Assembly (NCBI RefSeq): GCF_017874035.1
Contig: NZ_JAGGKV010000003.1
Location: 124,001 to 188,000, forward strand
Direction of reading: 5' to 3'
From: Paenibacillus aceris
GTDB lineage: Bacteria; Bacillota; Bacilli; Paenibacillales; NBRC-103111
DNA: 64,000 nucleotides
Shown piece after piece: positions 37,841-46,426 of the stretch. The number at the start of each line of letters is the position of its first letter. The first letter of the stretch is position 1. The notes below the pieces were generated by a model. That model saw nothing but the letters and a program-made list of their open reading frames with translations, had not been told where the DNA came from and searched no databases. A program made the translations under genes and the position numbers.

Positions 37841-40054
37841 TTACTCCTCCATTTTCAACCGGTAAAGGCGGCTTCGGAAATCACCTTTCCAGATCGGTAA
37901 ATTCAGCCCAATATGCATTAACTCGTCACCGCCGAAGCATGACGCCTCCGTCTCGTCCGGAGCATCTGCATCGTAAACATGATAATTGCCGCCTCCCTCC
38001 AAGCCCTTCAGCCTTAGCTTCTTAAGAGGAGCGTTCGGCTCAGCCAACACTTGAAAATAAGCGACCAGCGCTTCCTTCCGGTCATCCGATACAAACATCC
38101 AGGCGGCGTCAACGCCTTGAAAAGGGCTGCTCAATCGGTAATATTCTCCGAATTGGATCAGCGGACGCAATTGTTTATATAGCGCAACCTGACGCTTCAC
38201 AGCTTCTTTTTCTATCTCCGTAAAAAGGGTCAAATCCAGCTCGTAGCCGAAGTTGCCCGACATCGCTGCATGCCCCCGCATATCCAGAGGTGTCGAGCGA
38301 TGCACTTGATGATTCGGGATCGCAGAAACATGCGCTCCCATAGCGCTGATCGGATACACGATGCTTGTGCCGTACTGGATTTTCAAGCGCTCCACCGCAT
38401 CCGTATTGTCACTCGTCCATGTCTGCGGCATGTAGTAGAGCATACCGGGATCAAACCGCCCGCCGCCGCCTGAGCAGCTTTCGAACAACACGTTCGGGAA
38501 TGCGGACGTTATCCGCTCCATCACCTCATAGAGACCAAGCATATAGCGGTGGGCCGTTTCCCGCTGCCGCTCCGGCGGGAGATGCGCTGAGCCGATTTCC
38601 GTCATATTGCGGTTCATGTCCCATTTGACATAGCCGATTGGACAGCTTGCAAGGATGTCTGTTATGACCGTTACGATGTAGTCCCTCACATCTTCACGTG
38701 AATAATCAAGAATCAGCTGCTGCCTCGCTTCCGTCCTGCGCCGGCCAGGCACGTGCAGACACCAATCGGGATGAGCTCGATACAAGTCACTATCGGGAGA
38801 TACCATTTCCGGCTCAAACCATAGACCGAAGGCCAGATCCTGCCGATTCACACGGCTAACCAAGTCCGGCATGCCCTCAGGCAGTTTGTTTCGATCGACG
38901 AACCAATCTCCGAGGGAGCTTTTGTCATTGTCCCGCTTACCGAACCAACCATCGTCCAGGACAAGAAGTTCTAAACCGAGCTCCTTTCCGACCTTGGCAA
39001 GCTCTTCGATTTTATCCGCATTGAAGTTGAAATAAGTCGCTTCCCAATTGTTGATGAGAATCGGTCTGTGACGATCCCGAAACTCCCCACGGCATAACCG
39101 TGTGCGGTACAGCTTATGATAGGTGCGCGACATCCCGCCAATACCATCTGCCGAAAATACAAGGACGGCCTCAGGCGATTGAAACGATTGCCCCGCCTCC
39201 AACAACCAAGAAAAGTCAAAGGCGTTAATCCCCATGACCACACGGGTTGTTCCGTAAGGATCTACCTCTGCTTGTGCAACAAAACTTCCGCTATAGACCA
39301 AGCTGAAGCCATAGACTTCACCTTGATCTTCATCCGCCTGCTTGGTCAGCAGGGCCATGAACGGGTTAAGCGAATGGCTGCTGCTCCCCCGACGGCTCTC
39401 AATCACAGACCCGCCTGTTGCAATAGGGCGTCTTTCGATGTGGCGCTCGCGCGCCCATGAGCCTGACAAGTGCAGCATATCGAAGTCAGAATGAGATAAA
39501 TCGATGCCAAAGCTTAAAGCTCTAAGCAGCTTAATCGAACGGTTTCCGGTGTTGATGAAACGTACGGATCTGGTCACTGCATCATGATCGCAGAATACCG
39601 TATACGTAAGAACAGCCTTCAAGCCGATCTCTGGATCCGCCAAAACAATATCCAAGCTCTCCGCTTCGCTCTCCTCTTCCACATAGGTAGCAGGCAGTCC
39701 CTCAAGCTGCGGTTTACCCGCATAAATCCGATGGGATTCATAAATAAGCTCACTGACCGTCGTCCCGTCATCCATCTGAACCTGATAGGCAGGTACGCGG
39801 AAATCACTGCCTCCGTACGCCGGAAACTCCTGCGGCAGCGTGTCCAGCGACAGCGCTAGATCGTTCGGATCTGTAGATGGCGAGAATGAGCAGCGGCGTC
39901 TACTAGCGAGCAAGCCCCCAAGATTGCTTCCGCGTACCTGCCGCCCCCAATGAACGTGTGCAAGGTATTTGGATTTAACCAACTGCATGATATAGCTGGA
40001 TGACTTCCCCTGAAGATGGAAGGTTTGCGACTTTGAATCATAACTAATCCCCAT
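37841..40054 (-). CDS. GH36 alpha-galactosidase
   Basis: This 737-residue enzyme is a full-length GH36 protein. It shows YGGSDFRVPAYQV in the N-terminal beta domain, the nucleophile motif YVKWDMNRNMTE, ESCSGGGGRFDPGMLYYMP and the acid/base motif TWTSDNTDAVERLKIQYG. These retaining enzymes remove terminal alpha-galactose. The ATG at 40054 is preferred: AAGGAG lies nine bases upstream and the frame then starts MGISYDSK. The longer frame from 40099 would overlap the MATE gene. No signal peptide is present, so it is cytosolic. Confidence 0.94.
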   Translation of the reverse strand: MGISYDSKSQTFHLQGKSSSYIMQLVKSKYLAHVHWGRQVRGSNLGGLLASRRRCSFSPSTDPNDLALSLDTLPQEFPAYGGSDFRVPAYQVQMDDGTTVSELIYESHRIYAGKPQLEGLPATYVEEESEAESLDIVLADPEIGLKAVLTYTVFCDHDAVTRSVRFINTGNRSIKLLRALSFGIDLSHSDFDMLHLSGSWARERHIERRPIATGGSVIESRRGSSSHSLNPFMALLTKQADEDQGEVYGFSLVYSGSFVAQAEVDPYGTTRVVMGINAFDFSWLLEAGQSFQSPEAVLVFSADGIGGMSRTYHKLYRTRLCRGEFRDRHRPILINNWEATYFNFNADKIEELAKVGKELGLELLVLDDGWFGKRDNDKSSLGDWFVDRNKLPEGMPDLVSRVNRQDLAFGLWFEPEMVSPDSDLYRAHPDWCLHVPGRRRTEARQQLILDYSREDVRDYIVTVITDILASCPIGYVKWDMNRNMTEIGSAHLPPERQRETAHRYMLGLYEVMERITSAFPNVLFESCSGGGGRFDPGMLYYMPQTWTSDNTDAVERLKIQYGTSIVYPISAMGAHVSAIPNHQVHRSTPLDMRGHAAMSGNFGYELDLTLFTEIEKEAVKRQVALYKQLRPLIQFGEYYRLSSPFQGVDAAWMFVSDDRKEALVAYFQVLAEPNAPLKKLRLKGLEGGGNYHVYDADAPDETEASCFGGDELMHIGLNLPIWKGDFRSRLYRLKMEE

Positions 40055-40077
40055 ATCCCGCAGCTCCTTTCTTGGCA

Positions 40078-41457
40078 TTAAACCTTTACATGTTTCCAAA
40101 CCATGCGTTTAAACCTGAAGTAAATCAAATTTGACCGCAAAAATTGATCGCAGGCAACGGCACTCCATAAGCCGAACATCCCCCACGAGAAGACGTAAAC
40201 AAACAGATAACTGAGTAAAACCCGCACGCCCCAGACACCAATCAAAGTCGAGTATAAAGGAAACCGAGTATCCCCGGCTCCTCGCAGCGCTCCACCCAGA
40301 ATGAACTGCGAGATTTGGGAAACCTGGATGAAGCCTACGATCCGAAGGGCCCAAGCTCCTTCACGGATAATTGTTGCGTCACTCGTGTAAAGCCTAAAAA
40401 TATATGGAGCAAATAAGATAAATCCCGCTCCCATTACACCGGCTACGATCATGCCGTACTTCCTGATTTGCCATACATACCGCTCAGCGAGGTCGGGTTT
40501 GCTGACCCCAAGCGTTTGACCGACCAGTGTTGAAGCCGCTATGGCAAAAGCAGCCCCAGGCATAAACGAAATGCCAATAATACTCGTCACAATTTGTGAT
40601 GCCGCTATGGCAACCGTCCCAAGTCCTGCGCATATTTTGACGAACGTCATAATCCCCAGACGCATAATGAGCTGCTCAAGACTCGACGGTATACCGATTT
40701 TCAACATGCGGTAAATCATGCTTTTATCCAAACGGCTAATTTCCGCCCAACCGATTCGAACCGCAAATTTCCCGCTGAACATGACCGATAGAAAGGTGAT
40801 CATCGCCCCGGCTTGAACCACTAAGGTGGAGATGGCCGCCCCCGTAACACCCATTTTCGGCAATCCCAAATGGCCGTAAATCAACACAAACCCGAGGGAA
40901 ATGGACAGACACCCCGACAGCACATTAATTTTCATCGGTGTCCGGGTATCTCCCGCACCTCGCAAAATAGCGGACAACGCCGAAGAGATGGAGGAAAAAC
41001 CGATGGACAGAAACATCAACCTGGCATAATGCAGTCCGTATAGAGCCACTTCTTCGCTAGCCCCCATCATGCGGAGCAAGTATTCCGAATATGTGGTACC
41101 AAGTACAACGACGAGGATAGAGAGTAAGGATCCGAGCAGTAGAGACTGGCCTGCGGCGCGATTGGCATCGCCCACGCTTCCCGCTCCCGTAGAACGGGCC
41201 ACAATAACTGTCGTCCCTGTATTAAGCGCCGCAAAAAGGACGCTCATCAACATATAAGGTTGACTCGTTAATCCAACGGCTGCAACAGCAATCGCTCCTA
41301 AGTGGCCCACCAGAATCATCATCATCATTTGGGTCAGGTTAAGAAGCAGCATCTCTGCCAAAGACGGACCTGCAAGCCTGAAAATGATCCGGCGAACCGC
41401 CTTGTCATCATGCGGATCAATGGCGGTGACAGATGCACCATTGGGTTCTAAACTCAT
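40078..41457 (-). CDS. MATE family efflux transporter
   Basis: The 459-residue protein has twelve membrane segments and the two-lobe MATE pattern, with paired motifs such as SISSALSAILRGAGDTRTP and ILGGALRGAGDTRFP. The family exports cationic drugs or metabolites using sodium or proton gradients. It lies 13 bp after the GH4 gene and before the GH36 gene in a sugar-catabolic operon, where an exporter is unexpected. It may expel a toxic sugar derivative or antimicrobial present with the plant substrate. That is speculative. Confidence 0.92.
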   Translation of the reverse strand: MSLEPNGASVTAIDPHDDKAVRRIIFRLAGPSLAEMLLLNLTQMMMMILVGHLGAIAVAAVGLTSQPYMLMSVLFAALNTGTTVIVARSTGAGSVGDANRAAGQSLLLGSLLSILVVVLGTTYSEYLLRMMGASEEVALYGLHYARLMFLSIGFSSISSALSAILRGAGDTRTPMKINVLSGCLSISLGFVLIYGHLGLPKMGVTGAAISTLVVQAGAMITFLSVMFSGKFAVRIGWAEISRLDKSMIYRMLKIGIPSSLEQLIMRLGIMTFVKICAGLGTVAIAASQIVTSIIGISFMPGAAFAIAASTLVGQTLGVSKPDLAERYVWQIRKYGMIVAGVMGAGFILFAPYIFRLYTSDATIIREGAWALRIVGFIQVSQISQFILGGALRGAGDTRFPLYSTLIGVWGVRVLLSYLFVYVFSWGMFGLWSAVACDQFLRSNLIYFRFKRMVWKHVKV

Positions 41458-41470
41458 GGCCGCCCCGCCA

Positions 41471-42856
41471 TCAGATGTTCCATCCAGGCAAATAGGCTTT
41501 CGTATTCTCCAGCATCTGATCGAACAGCGCCTCAGCTTGGTTCACATCGATATTCACAAGCGGATCGTTTACGAACGCATTGAACGCTAAGGCTTTATCC
41601 TTTTGAAGAGCAGCCTTTAAAATAAGCTCCTGATTCACCGTATGCTGCAGCACCAGGTTGTTCACAGAGAGTGGAAGTTCGCCTGCATAAACAGGGCGCA
41701 GACTGTTCGCAGAGAATACAGCATTCGTCTCCACAACAGCGCCCAGTGGAATGCCCTTCATCTGACCCACATTCGGAACGTTGACATTGGTCACGAAAGG
41801 TTGAAGACCGATCAAACCTTTGAGCTGTCTCACTTCTTCCTCTCCCGATGCCTTAAGCGGCAGCTTCTCCTCTCCGTTCAGCAGTTTGCCATAATAAAGC
41901 TCTGTTGCAACGTGCTTCTCGACACGGCTTTTGACCGTAGTTAAACCAAATTTCCAGAAACGTACCGTTTCCGGATCTTTCATATACCAAGGAGGCATAA
42001 ATTCTGCCAAATGGCGATCCCCTGCTGCCGCAATGATGCCATAACGCCGGAACAAATCGAACTTCACACGGTTAGCGGCTGTATACGTGTTCGTCATCCA
42101 GGCATCTTTGTTGTGCTCAAAGCCCGACTCATAGTACTTATCTACAAACTTCCGGTACATGGGAAGCAAATCTGTCTGCTGATACGTGGCTTGATCAATC
42201 CATGTAAAATGATTAATGCCCAGCACGTTCACCTTCACATCATCCCGGTGCACGCCTTCCAAGCCTTCCATGTCACGCAGCATGCGAATCAAAAGCCCTT
42301 GCGTGCCGAAAATTTCATGGCAGCAGCCGAGCGCCTTTATGTTAGGGAAAACCTCATAGAGCGTCCGCGTACAGAGCGTCATCGGATTCGTATAGTTAAA
42401 CACCCAGGCATCCGGTGAAAAGCGCTCAATAGCCTGAGCAATTTCAACATACATCGGAATCGTGCGCAGCGCCCTAACCAGTCCCCCAGGTCCGGTTGTA
42501 TCGCCTACCGCTTGGTAAATGCCGTACTTCTCCGGCTCATGAACATCCGATGCCATCTCGTGGAACGTTCCGGGAAGGATCGAAATGAACACAAAATCAC
42601 ATCCGCTAAGCGCCTCCTGCAGGGTCGGATAAGCCTTATAGGTCCATTTGGATTTCGCTTCGGCATAATCGGAAACTGAGTTGCCTAATTTCTCATTATT
42701 TTTGGCCTTGTCATAGTCAAGGTCATATAACCTGATCGTCCCCGACAGTTGGTCATCCAGCGCTAGATCTGCAATGAGATTTTTCGCCCAATACATCGAG
42801 CCTCCGCCAATATAAGCAATTTGTATCTCGCTAACTTTCCCGCTATTGAATTTCAT
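41471..42856 (-). CDS. lplD: GH4 family glycosidase, LplD-type (probable alpha-galacturonidase)
   Basis: This 461-residue GH4 enzyme binds NAD through IAYIGGGSMYWAKN and has the metal and catalytic regions NYTNPMTLCTR, LGCCHEIFG and LGINHFTW. GH4 uses an NAD- and Mn-dependent oxidation/elimination mechanism. The CH motif separates specificities: alpha-galacturonidases of the LplD group have CHEV. Here it reads CHEI, a conservative change. The ATG follows AGGAGG at six bases. It leads the operon that runs to the UxaC-like gene and is driven by site 4. The family call is firm; the substrate is inferred. Confidence 0.88.
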   Translation of the reverse strand: MKFNSGKVSEIQIAYIGGGSMYWAKNLIADLALDDQLSGTIRLYDLDYDKAKNNEKLGNSVSDYAEAKSKWTYKAYPTLQEALSGCDFVFISILPGTFHEMASDVHEPEKYGIYQAVGDTTGPGGLVRALRTIPMYVEIAQAIERFSPDAWVFNYTNPMTLCTRTLYEVFPNIKALGCCHEIFGTQGLLIRMLRDMEGLEGVHRDDVKVNVLGINHFTWIDQATYQQTDLLPMYRKFVDKYYESGFEHNKDAWMTNTYTAANRVKFDLFRRYGIIAAAGDRHLAEFMPPWYMKDPETVRFWKFGLTTVKSRVEKHVATELYYGKLLNGEEKLPLKASGEEEVRQLKGLIGLQPFVTNVNVPNVGQMKGIPLGAVVETNAVFSANSLRPVYAGELPLSVNNLVLQHTVNQELILKAALQKDKALAFNAFVNDPLVNIDVNQAEALFDQMLENTKAYLPGWNI

Positions 42857-42890
42857 CCTGTTCCTCCTTAGGCGTCATGCATATGTCACA

Positions 42891-42955
42891 AGTATAGAAA
42901 ACAAACGCCATTTAAGGGATGGCAAAAATTTAGCGGGGTTGTGATTTTTTACACT
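42891..42955 (-). promoter_or_regulatory. 36-bp operator plus -10 box, GH4-led operon (site 4)
   Basis: The minus-strand element (42921-42955) reads TGTAAAAAATCACAACCCC and then CTAAATTTTTGCC. The -10 TATACT (42891-42896) is 24 nt further on and the GH4 start codon follows 35 bp below it. No -35 hexamer is evident. This promoter should drive eight genes down to 33434. Confidence 0.75.
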
Positions 42956-43053
42956 TTTCGCCAACCACAGTTGGAACTCCATTCCCTTATTTAGGCGAAA
43001 AGCGGCATGTCGGGGTTTGGAGGGGAACTACAGGATCTTATTTCACCTCAATC

Positions 43054-43127
43054 GTCCAAAAGCCATCCAGAATGGGGAAATAGCGGACCCTCGTTTCCCC
43101 TCCCTTGCTCAAAGGGCTGTTTTGGAC
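43054..43127. repeat. nested inverted-repeat element
   Basis: An outer GTCCAAAA (43054-43061) pairs with TTTTGGAC (43120-43127). Inside it GGGGAAA (43074-43080) pairs with TTTCCCC (43094-43100), and a small CCCTT/AAGGG hairpin lies at 43102-43115. There is no open frame. It could be a mobile palindromic intergenic repeat or an RNA structure after araM. Confidence 0.5.
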
Positions 43128-43185
43128 AAAATAGCGACCTGTTGTTCACTTATCTACGTGCAAGGAAGTCCCGACTAGGCTCAGC

Positions 43186-43218
43186 ACAAAAAAATCCTCC
43201 CCAGCGTAGGGGAGGATT
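43186..43218 (-). terminator. terminator of araM
   Basis: On the minus strand AATCCTCCCC pairs perfectly with GGGGAGGATT over a six-base loop and is followed by seven T, 15 bp after the araM stop. Confidence 0.92.
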
Positions 43219-43232
43219 GATGTCATTAGCTC

Positions 43233-44537
43233 TTATAACAGCCTCAATAGCCGCAAAATCGTAAACCGGTTGCGCACAAACAGCGCATCCTTCAAGGACG
43301 CCTCCACCAGCTCCGGCTCCACGCCGAGCTGCTCGGGCGTCAGCGGTCCCTGCACGGCCTCGAGCCAAGCGATGAGCTGCTCGGGCGCAGGGACCGCACG
43401 GGCGATGGCGTGCACATCGCCCCACCTCGAAGCGATGCGCGCCTTCAGCGCCTCGCTATCAATAACAACGCCATCCGCCGGAACATTCTCGGCGATGACC
43501 TGCTCCGCCATGGCCCCATAGGCCCTGCGGATGCGCTCCGCATCCGCGAGCCGGCTCGGGGCCTGGCTTTGCGCTAGGCGCGCAGCGGCCTCAGCGGCCG
43601 TGATTCCCTGCAGCGATGCATATCGCTGCGCCATCAGCACGGTCGCGACGCCGACCTTCGCGCCGTGCAGCAGCGCCCGGCGGCGCTGCTGCAGAAGCAC
43701 CATCTCCCAATAGTGGGAGAGATGGTGCTCAGCCCCGGAGGCCGGCCGGGAGTGGCCGACCAGGAGCATGGAAAGGCCGGACAGCAGCAGGCCTTCCATA
43801 AGCTTTAACAACCCGAGATCCGTGCGCTTCGCGATCTCGTCCAAGTGAGCCGTGCATAGCTCCACGGCTTCCAGCGTCAACCGAGCGCTCAGCTCGCAGT
43901 AGTGCTCGTCAAGCAGCACGCGGCCAAGCGACCAGTCCGCGAGCGAGGTGTGCTTGCCGAGCATGTCGCCGACGCCGGCGGCGATCATCGCTTGCGGTGC
44001 CTCCGCCAGCAGGGCGAGGTCGGCGAATATCGATTCCGGCGCGTTGGCAGGAATCGTCTGTTTGAAGCCGCGCACGATCAGCGGCGCGCCGACCGAGGCG
44101 AAGCCGTCCACTGACGGCGCTGTCGGCACAGACAAGAAAGGCCGCTTCGTGCGGTGGCTGACGAAGCGCACGATATCGTGAAGGGTCCCCGCCCCCACGG
44201 CAATAAGAGCTTGCGACGCTAGCGGCGTGTCCAGCAGCACCTGGACGATCGCCTCCTCGTCGGCGGCAACTTCCCCCATCGCGTTCTCACGGATCACGCT
44301 GATGCTGACCTTGACCTGCGCAGCCTCGAGCTGCCCGCGCAGCTTCGCGCCAGCCGCTTGGTACGTCTTCTCGTCCGCAACAAGCGTCACTTCACCGTAG
44401 CCGGCATCCTTCACATAGCCGGCCACCTGTCCCAAGGCATCTCGTTCAATGACGATGCGCCGAATCGGAATTTCATGCTTCTGCCCACAGGTGCAATCGA
44501 TCGTACGACCTAACCACGTATCCAAAACCTCACTCAT
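43233..44537 (-). CDS. araM: sn-glycerol-1-phosphate dehydrogenase, AraM/EgsA type
   Basis: The 434-residue metal-dependent NAD(P) enzyme belongs to the iron-alcohol-dehydrogenase/glycerol-1-phosphate group. Visible motifs are AVGAGTLHDIVRFV, PSVDGFASVGAPL, GDMLGKHTSLADW and the metal-binding ASGAEHHLSHYWE. It makes sn-glycerol-1-phosphate, used by PcrB for heptaprenylglyceryl lipids in Bacillus. The ATG at 44537 (MSEVLDTW) is preferred, with GGAGAGG nine bases upstream. The gene is strikingly more GC-rich (well over 60%, mostly at third positions) than its neighbours. Confidence 0.9.
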   Translation of the reverse strand: MSEVLDTWLGRTIDCTCGQKHEIPIRRIVIERDALGQVAGYVKDAGYGEVTLVADEKTYQAAGAKLRGQLEAAQVKVSISVIRENAMGEVAADEEAIVQVLLDTPLASQALIAVGAGTLHDIVRFVSHRTKRPFLSVPTAPSVDGFASVGAPLIVRGFKQTIPANAPESIFADLALLAEAPQAMIAAGVGDMLGKHTSLADWSLGRVLLDEHYCELSARLTLEAVELCTAHLDEIAKRTDLGLLKLMEGLLLSGLSMLLVGHSRPASGAEHHLSHYWEMVLLQQRRRALLHGAKVGVATVLMAQRYASLQGITAAEAAARLAQSQAPSRLADAERIRRAYGAMAEQVIAENVPADGVVIDSEALKARIASRWGDVHAIARAVPAPEQLIAWLEAVQGPLTPEQLGVEPELVEASLKDALFVRNRFTILRLLRLL

Positions 44538-44684
44538 CCCCATCATCCTCTCCAACAAATCTCACATCGTCCGTCTAAACCCCAAGATGTACGTACAAGT
44601 ACTTTCCCCTATTTTAGCAAAACCTGTGCTATAATGATACACATTCTGACTGCCTTCATCGCAAGTAGGAGGAGAATATCCACC

Positions 44685-45410
44685 ATGCCCATTCAAACCG
44701 AGACGGAGCTTTATGCTCCGATTAAACAATATTTTGAGCAGCGCGGTTATGCCGTTCGCGGCGAGGTCAAGCACTGCGACTTAGTTGCCATCCGCGGTGA
44801 CGAGCCCCCGATTGTCGTTGAACTCAAAAAAAGCTTCAACATCCCGCTCCTTGTGCAAGGAATCGACCGTCTGCGTCTAACCGAGCAGGTGTACGTCGCT
44901 TTTGAGCTGCCGAATAAAGGGAGAGCTCCACATCGCTTGCAGTGGGAAGACATTCGTCGGCTCTGCCGCATGCTGGGACTTGGCGTCCTGACTGTTCAAT
45001 TCTACAAACGCAAAAAGCCCGCAGTCGACCTTGTCTGCGAGCCTACGCCATATACGTTGCGTCATAACAAAAGAGCAGCCTTGCGGGTCGTCAACGAGTT
45101 TCATGAACGCAGCGGCGACTACAATGTGGGAGGCAGCTCCCAGCAGAAGCTGATGACCGCCTACCGTGAGAAATCGCTGCACTGCGCCTATTTGATGCGA
45201 GAGCACGGACCTCTCAGTCCGCGGCAGCTGCGTGACCTAACGAATAACAAAGCCGTCAGCTCCCTTCTCCAAAAAAACTACTACCGCTGGTTCGTACGCC
45301 AAAGCCGCGGCATTTATCACATTACTCCCCTCGGTGAGAAAGCGTTGGCTGAATACATACACGTTACCGCAGCCTTTTCTACCTCGTCCGAAACGACTGA
45401 ACTTCCCTAA
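44685..45410 (+). CDS. DUF2161 protein, PD-(D/E)XK-like fold with winged helix
   Basis: In this 241-residue protein the N-terminal half resembles a restriction-endonuclease-like fold with HCDLVAIRGDEPPIVVELKK, giving the D...ExK pattern. The C-terminal half (LMREHGPLSPRQLRDL to ITPLGEKALAEY) looks like a winged helix. It matches the DUF2161 family, whose function is not established. The ATG at 44685 follows AGGAGGAG at ten bases. The gene is divergent from araM and convergent with the oxidoreductase gene (4-bp overlap). A nuclease role is possible but unproven. Confidence 0.75.
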   Translation: MPIQTETELYAPIKQYFEQRGYAVRGEVKHCDLVAIRGDEPPIVVELKKSFNIPLLVQGIDRLRLTEQVYVAFELPNKGRAPHRLQWEDIRRLCRMLGLGVLTVQFYKRKKPAVDLVCEPTPYTLRHNKRAALRVVNEFHERSGDYNVGGSSQQKLMTAYREKSLHCAYLMREHGPLSPRQLRDLTNNKAVSSLLQKNYYRWFVRQSRGIYHITPLGEKALAEYIHVTAAFSTSSETTELP

Positions 45411-46357
45411 GAGCGAACGACAACCCGATTGGCGTTCGCCTCTTCTTTTAACATGAGCAGCACTTTATTCATCCAGATCGCAGCTTGCGCGCCTTCACCC
45501 ATAGCAATCGTCACCTGCTCTGCGTGAACGCCTACATCACCAGCTGCCCAGAGGAACGGCACGCTTGTCATTTTGGAACGGGAATCTGTCACGATATGCC
45601 GATTTTCCATGCGTTCCGCACCTAGCTGACGGGCCAGATCCGACTTCACTTCATTTCCTCCAAATGCGATAAAACCGCGCTCGGCTTCCAGACGCTGCCC
45701 AGTTACCGTTACGAGGCCTCGAAATAGACCATTTTCCTGTACAATAACCTCTTGAATGTCATCCGATATGTAGGTAATCCCATTCTTCTTTAGCTCTTCC
45801 AGAAAACTCATTCTCACTGCGCACTGCCCATGGTTAACGTAAGTCAGCTTATCCGTCCTCAGCCTCAGCTTCAGCGCCATGCCCGCTCCGGCATCGCCTG
45901 CGCCCAGCACAATGGTTGTTTTATTTCTGATTTCATATCCATCACAGTCCGGGCACACATAGATCGTTAATCCCAGACATGACTTTAGCCCTGGAATTTC
46001 AGGAATACGATCCATTAATCCTGTCGCTAAAAGCAGCGTCGGAGCTTCATACCCATTGCCCGACTTCCCCCATAACTCGAAACCATCTCCCGGCTTCCCT
46101 TTGTTTACTGCTTGTACAACTTCATCATTGGCAAAAGCAACCCCCAGCTTCTCGGCCTGCAGCCTTCCCAGCCTGCGGAGTTCTTCACCTGAAACGCCAT
46201 CCGGCCAACCCAGCAGGTTGTGATAGCTTTTGCACAAGGTCGATCTTCCGTAACCGGCATCAATAACAAGAACTTTATGCTCATATCTGCCAAGCTGAAT
46301 GGCCGCTTGAAGTCCGGCAATGCCTCCTCCAACGATCACACTGTCATACTGTTTCAT
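45407..46357 (-). CDS. thioredoxin-reductase-like FAD/NAD(P) oxidoreductase
   Basis: This 316-residue flavoprotein has the FAD motif VIVGGGIAGLQAAIQLG, a CPDCDGYE redox-active cysteine pair, the NADPH motif VLGAGDAGAGMALKL and a C-terminal FAD contact FLWAAGDVGVHAEQV. The layout is that of thioredoxin reductase-like proteins, though the true trxB is usually elsewhere with other neighbours, so its partner could be another small thiol protein. The ATG at 46357 (MKQYDSV) follows AGAGGG at ten bases. Confidence 0.85.
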   Translation of the reverse strand: MKQYDSVIVGGGIAGLQAAIQLGRYEHKVLVIDAGYGRSTLCKSYHNLLGWPDGVSGEELRRLGRLQAEKLGVAFANDEVVQAVNKGKPGDGFELWGKSGNGYEAPTLLLATGLMDRIPEIPGLKSCLGLTIYVCPDCDGYEIRNKTTIVLGAGDAGAGMALKLRLRTDKLTYVNHGQCAVRMSFLEELKKNGITYISDDIQEVIVQENGLFRGLVTVTGQRLEAERGFIAFGGNEVKSDLARQLGAERMENRHIVTDSRSKMTSVPFLWAAGDVGVHAEQVTIAMGEGAQAAIWMNKVLLMLKEEANANRVVVRS

Positions 46358-46426
46358 AACCTGAAGTCCCTCTTCTCCTATCATCTATCCCTAGGATAAC
46401 CTTGTTAGGACGCTTTCATGCTCCCT

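Larger units (their letters stand above)
42857..43232. other. 376-bp intergenic region between the GH4 and AraM genes
   Basis: There is no gene. The left part holds the site 4 promoter (42891-42955), the centre a nested inverted repeat (43054-43127), and the right part the araM terminator (43186-43218). Confidence 0.7.
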
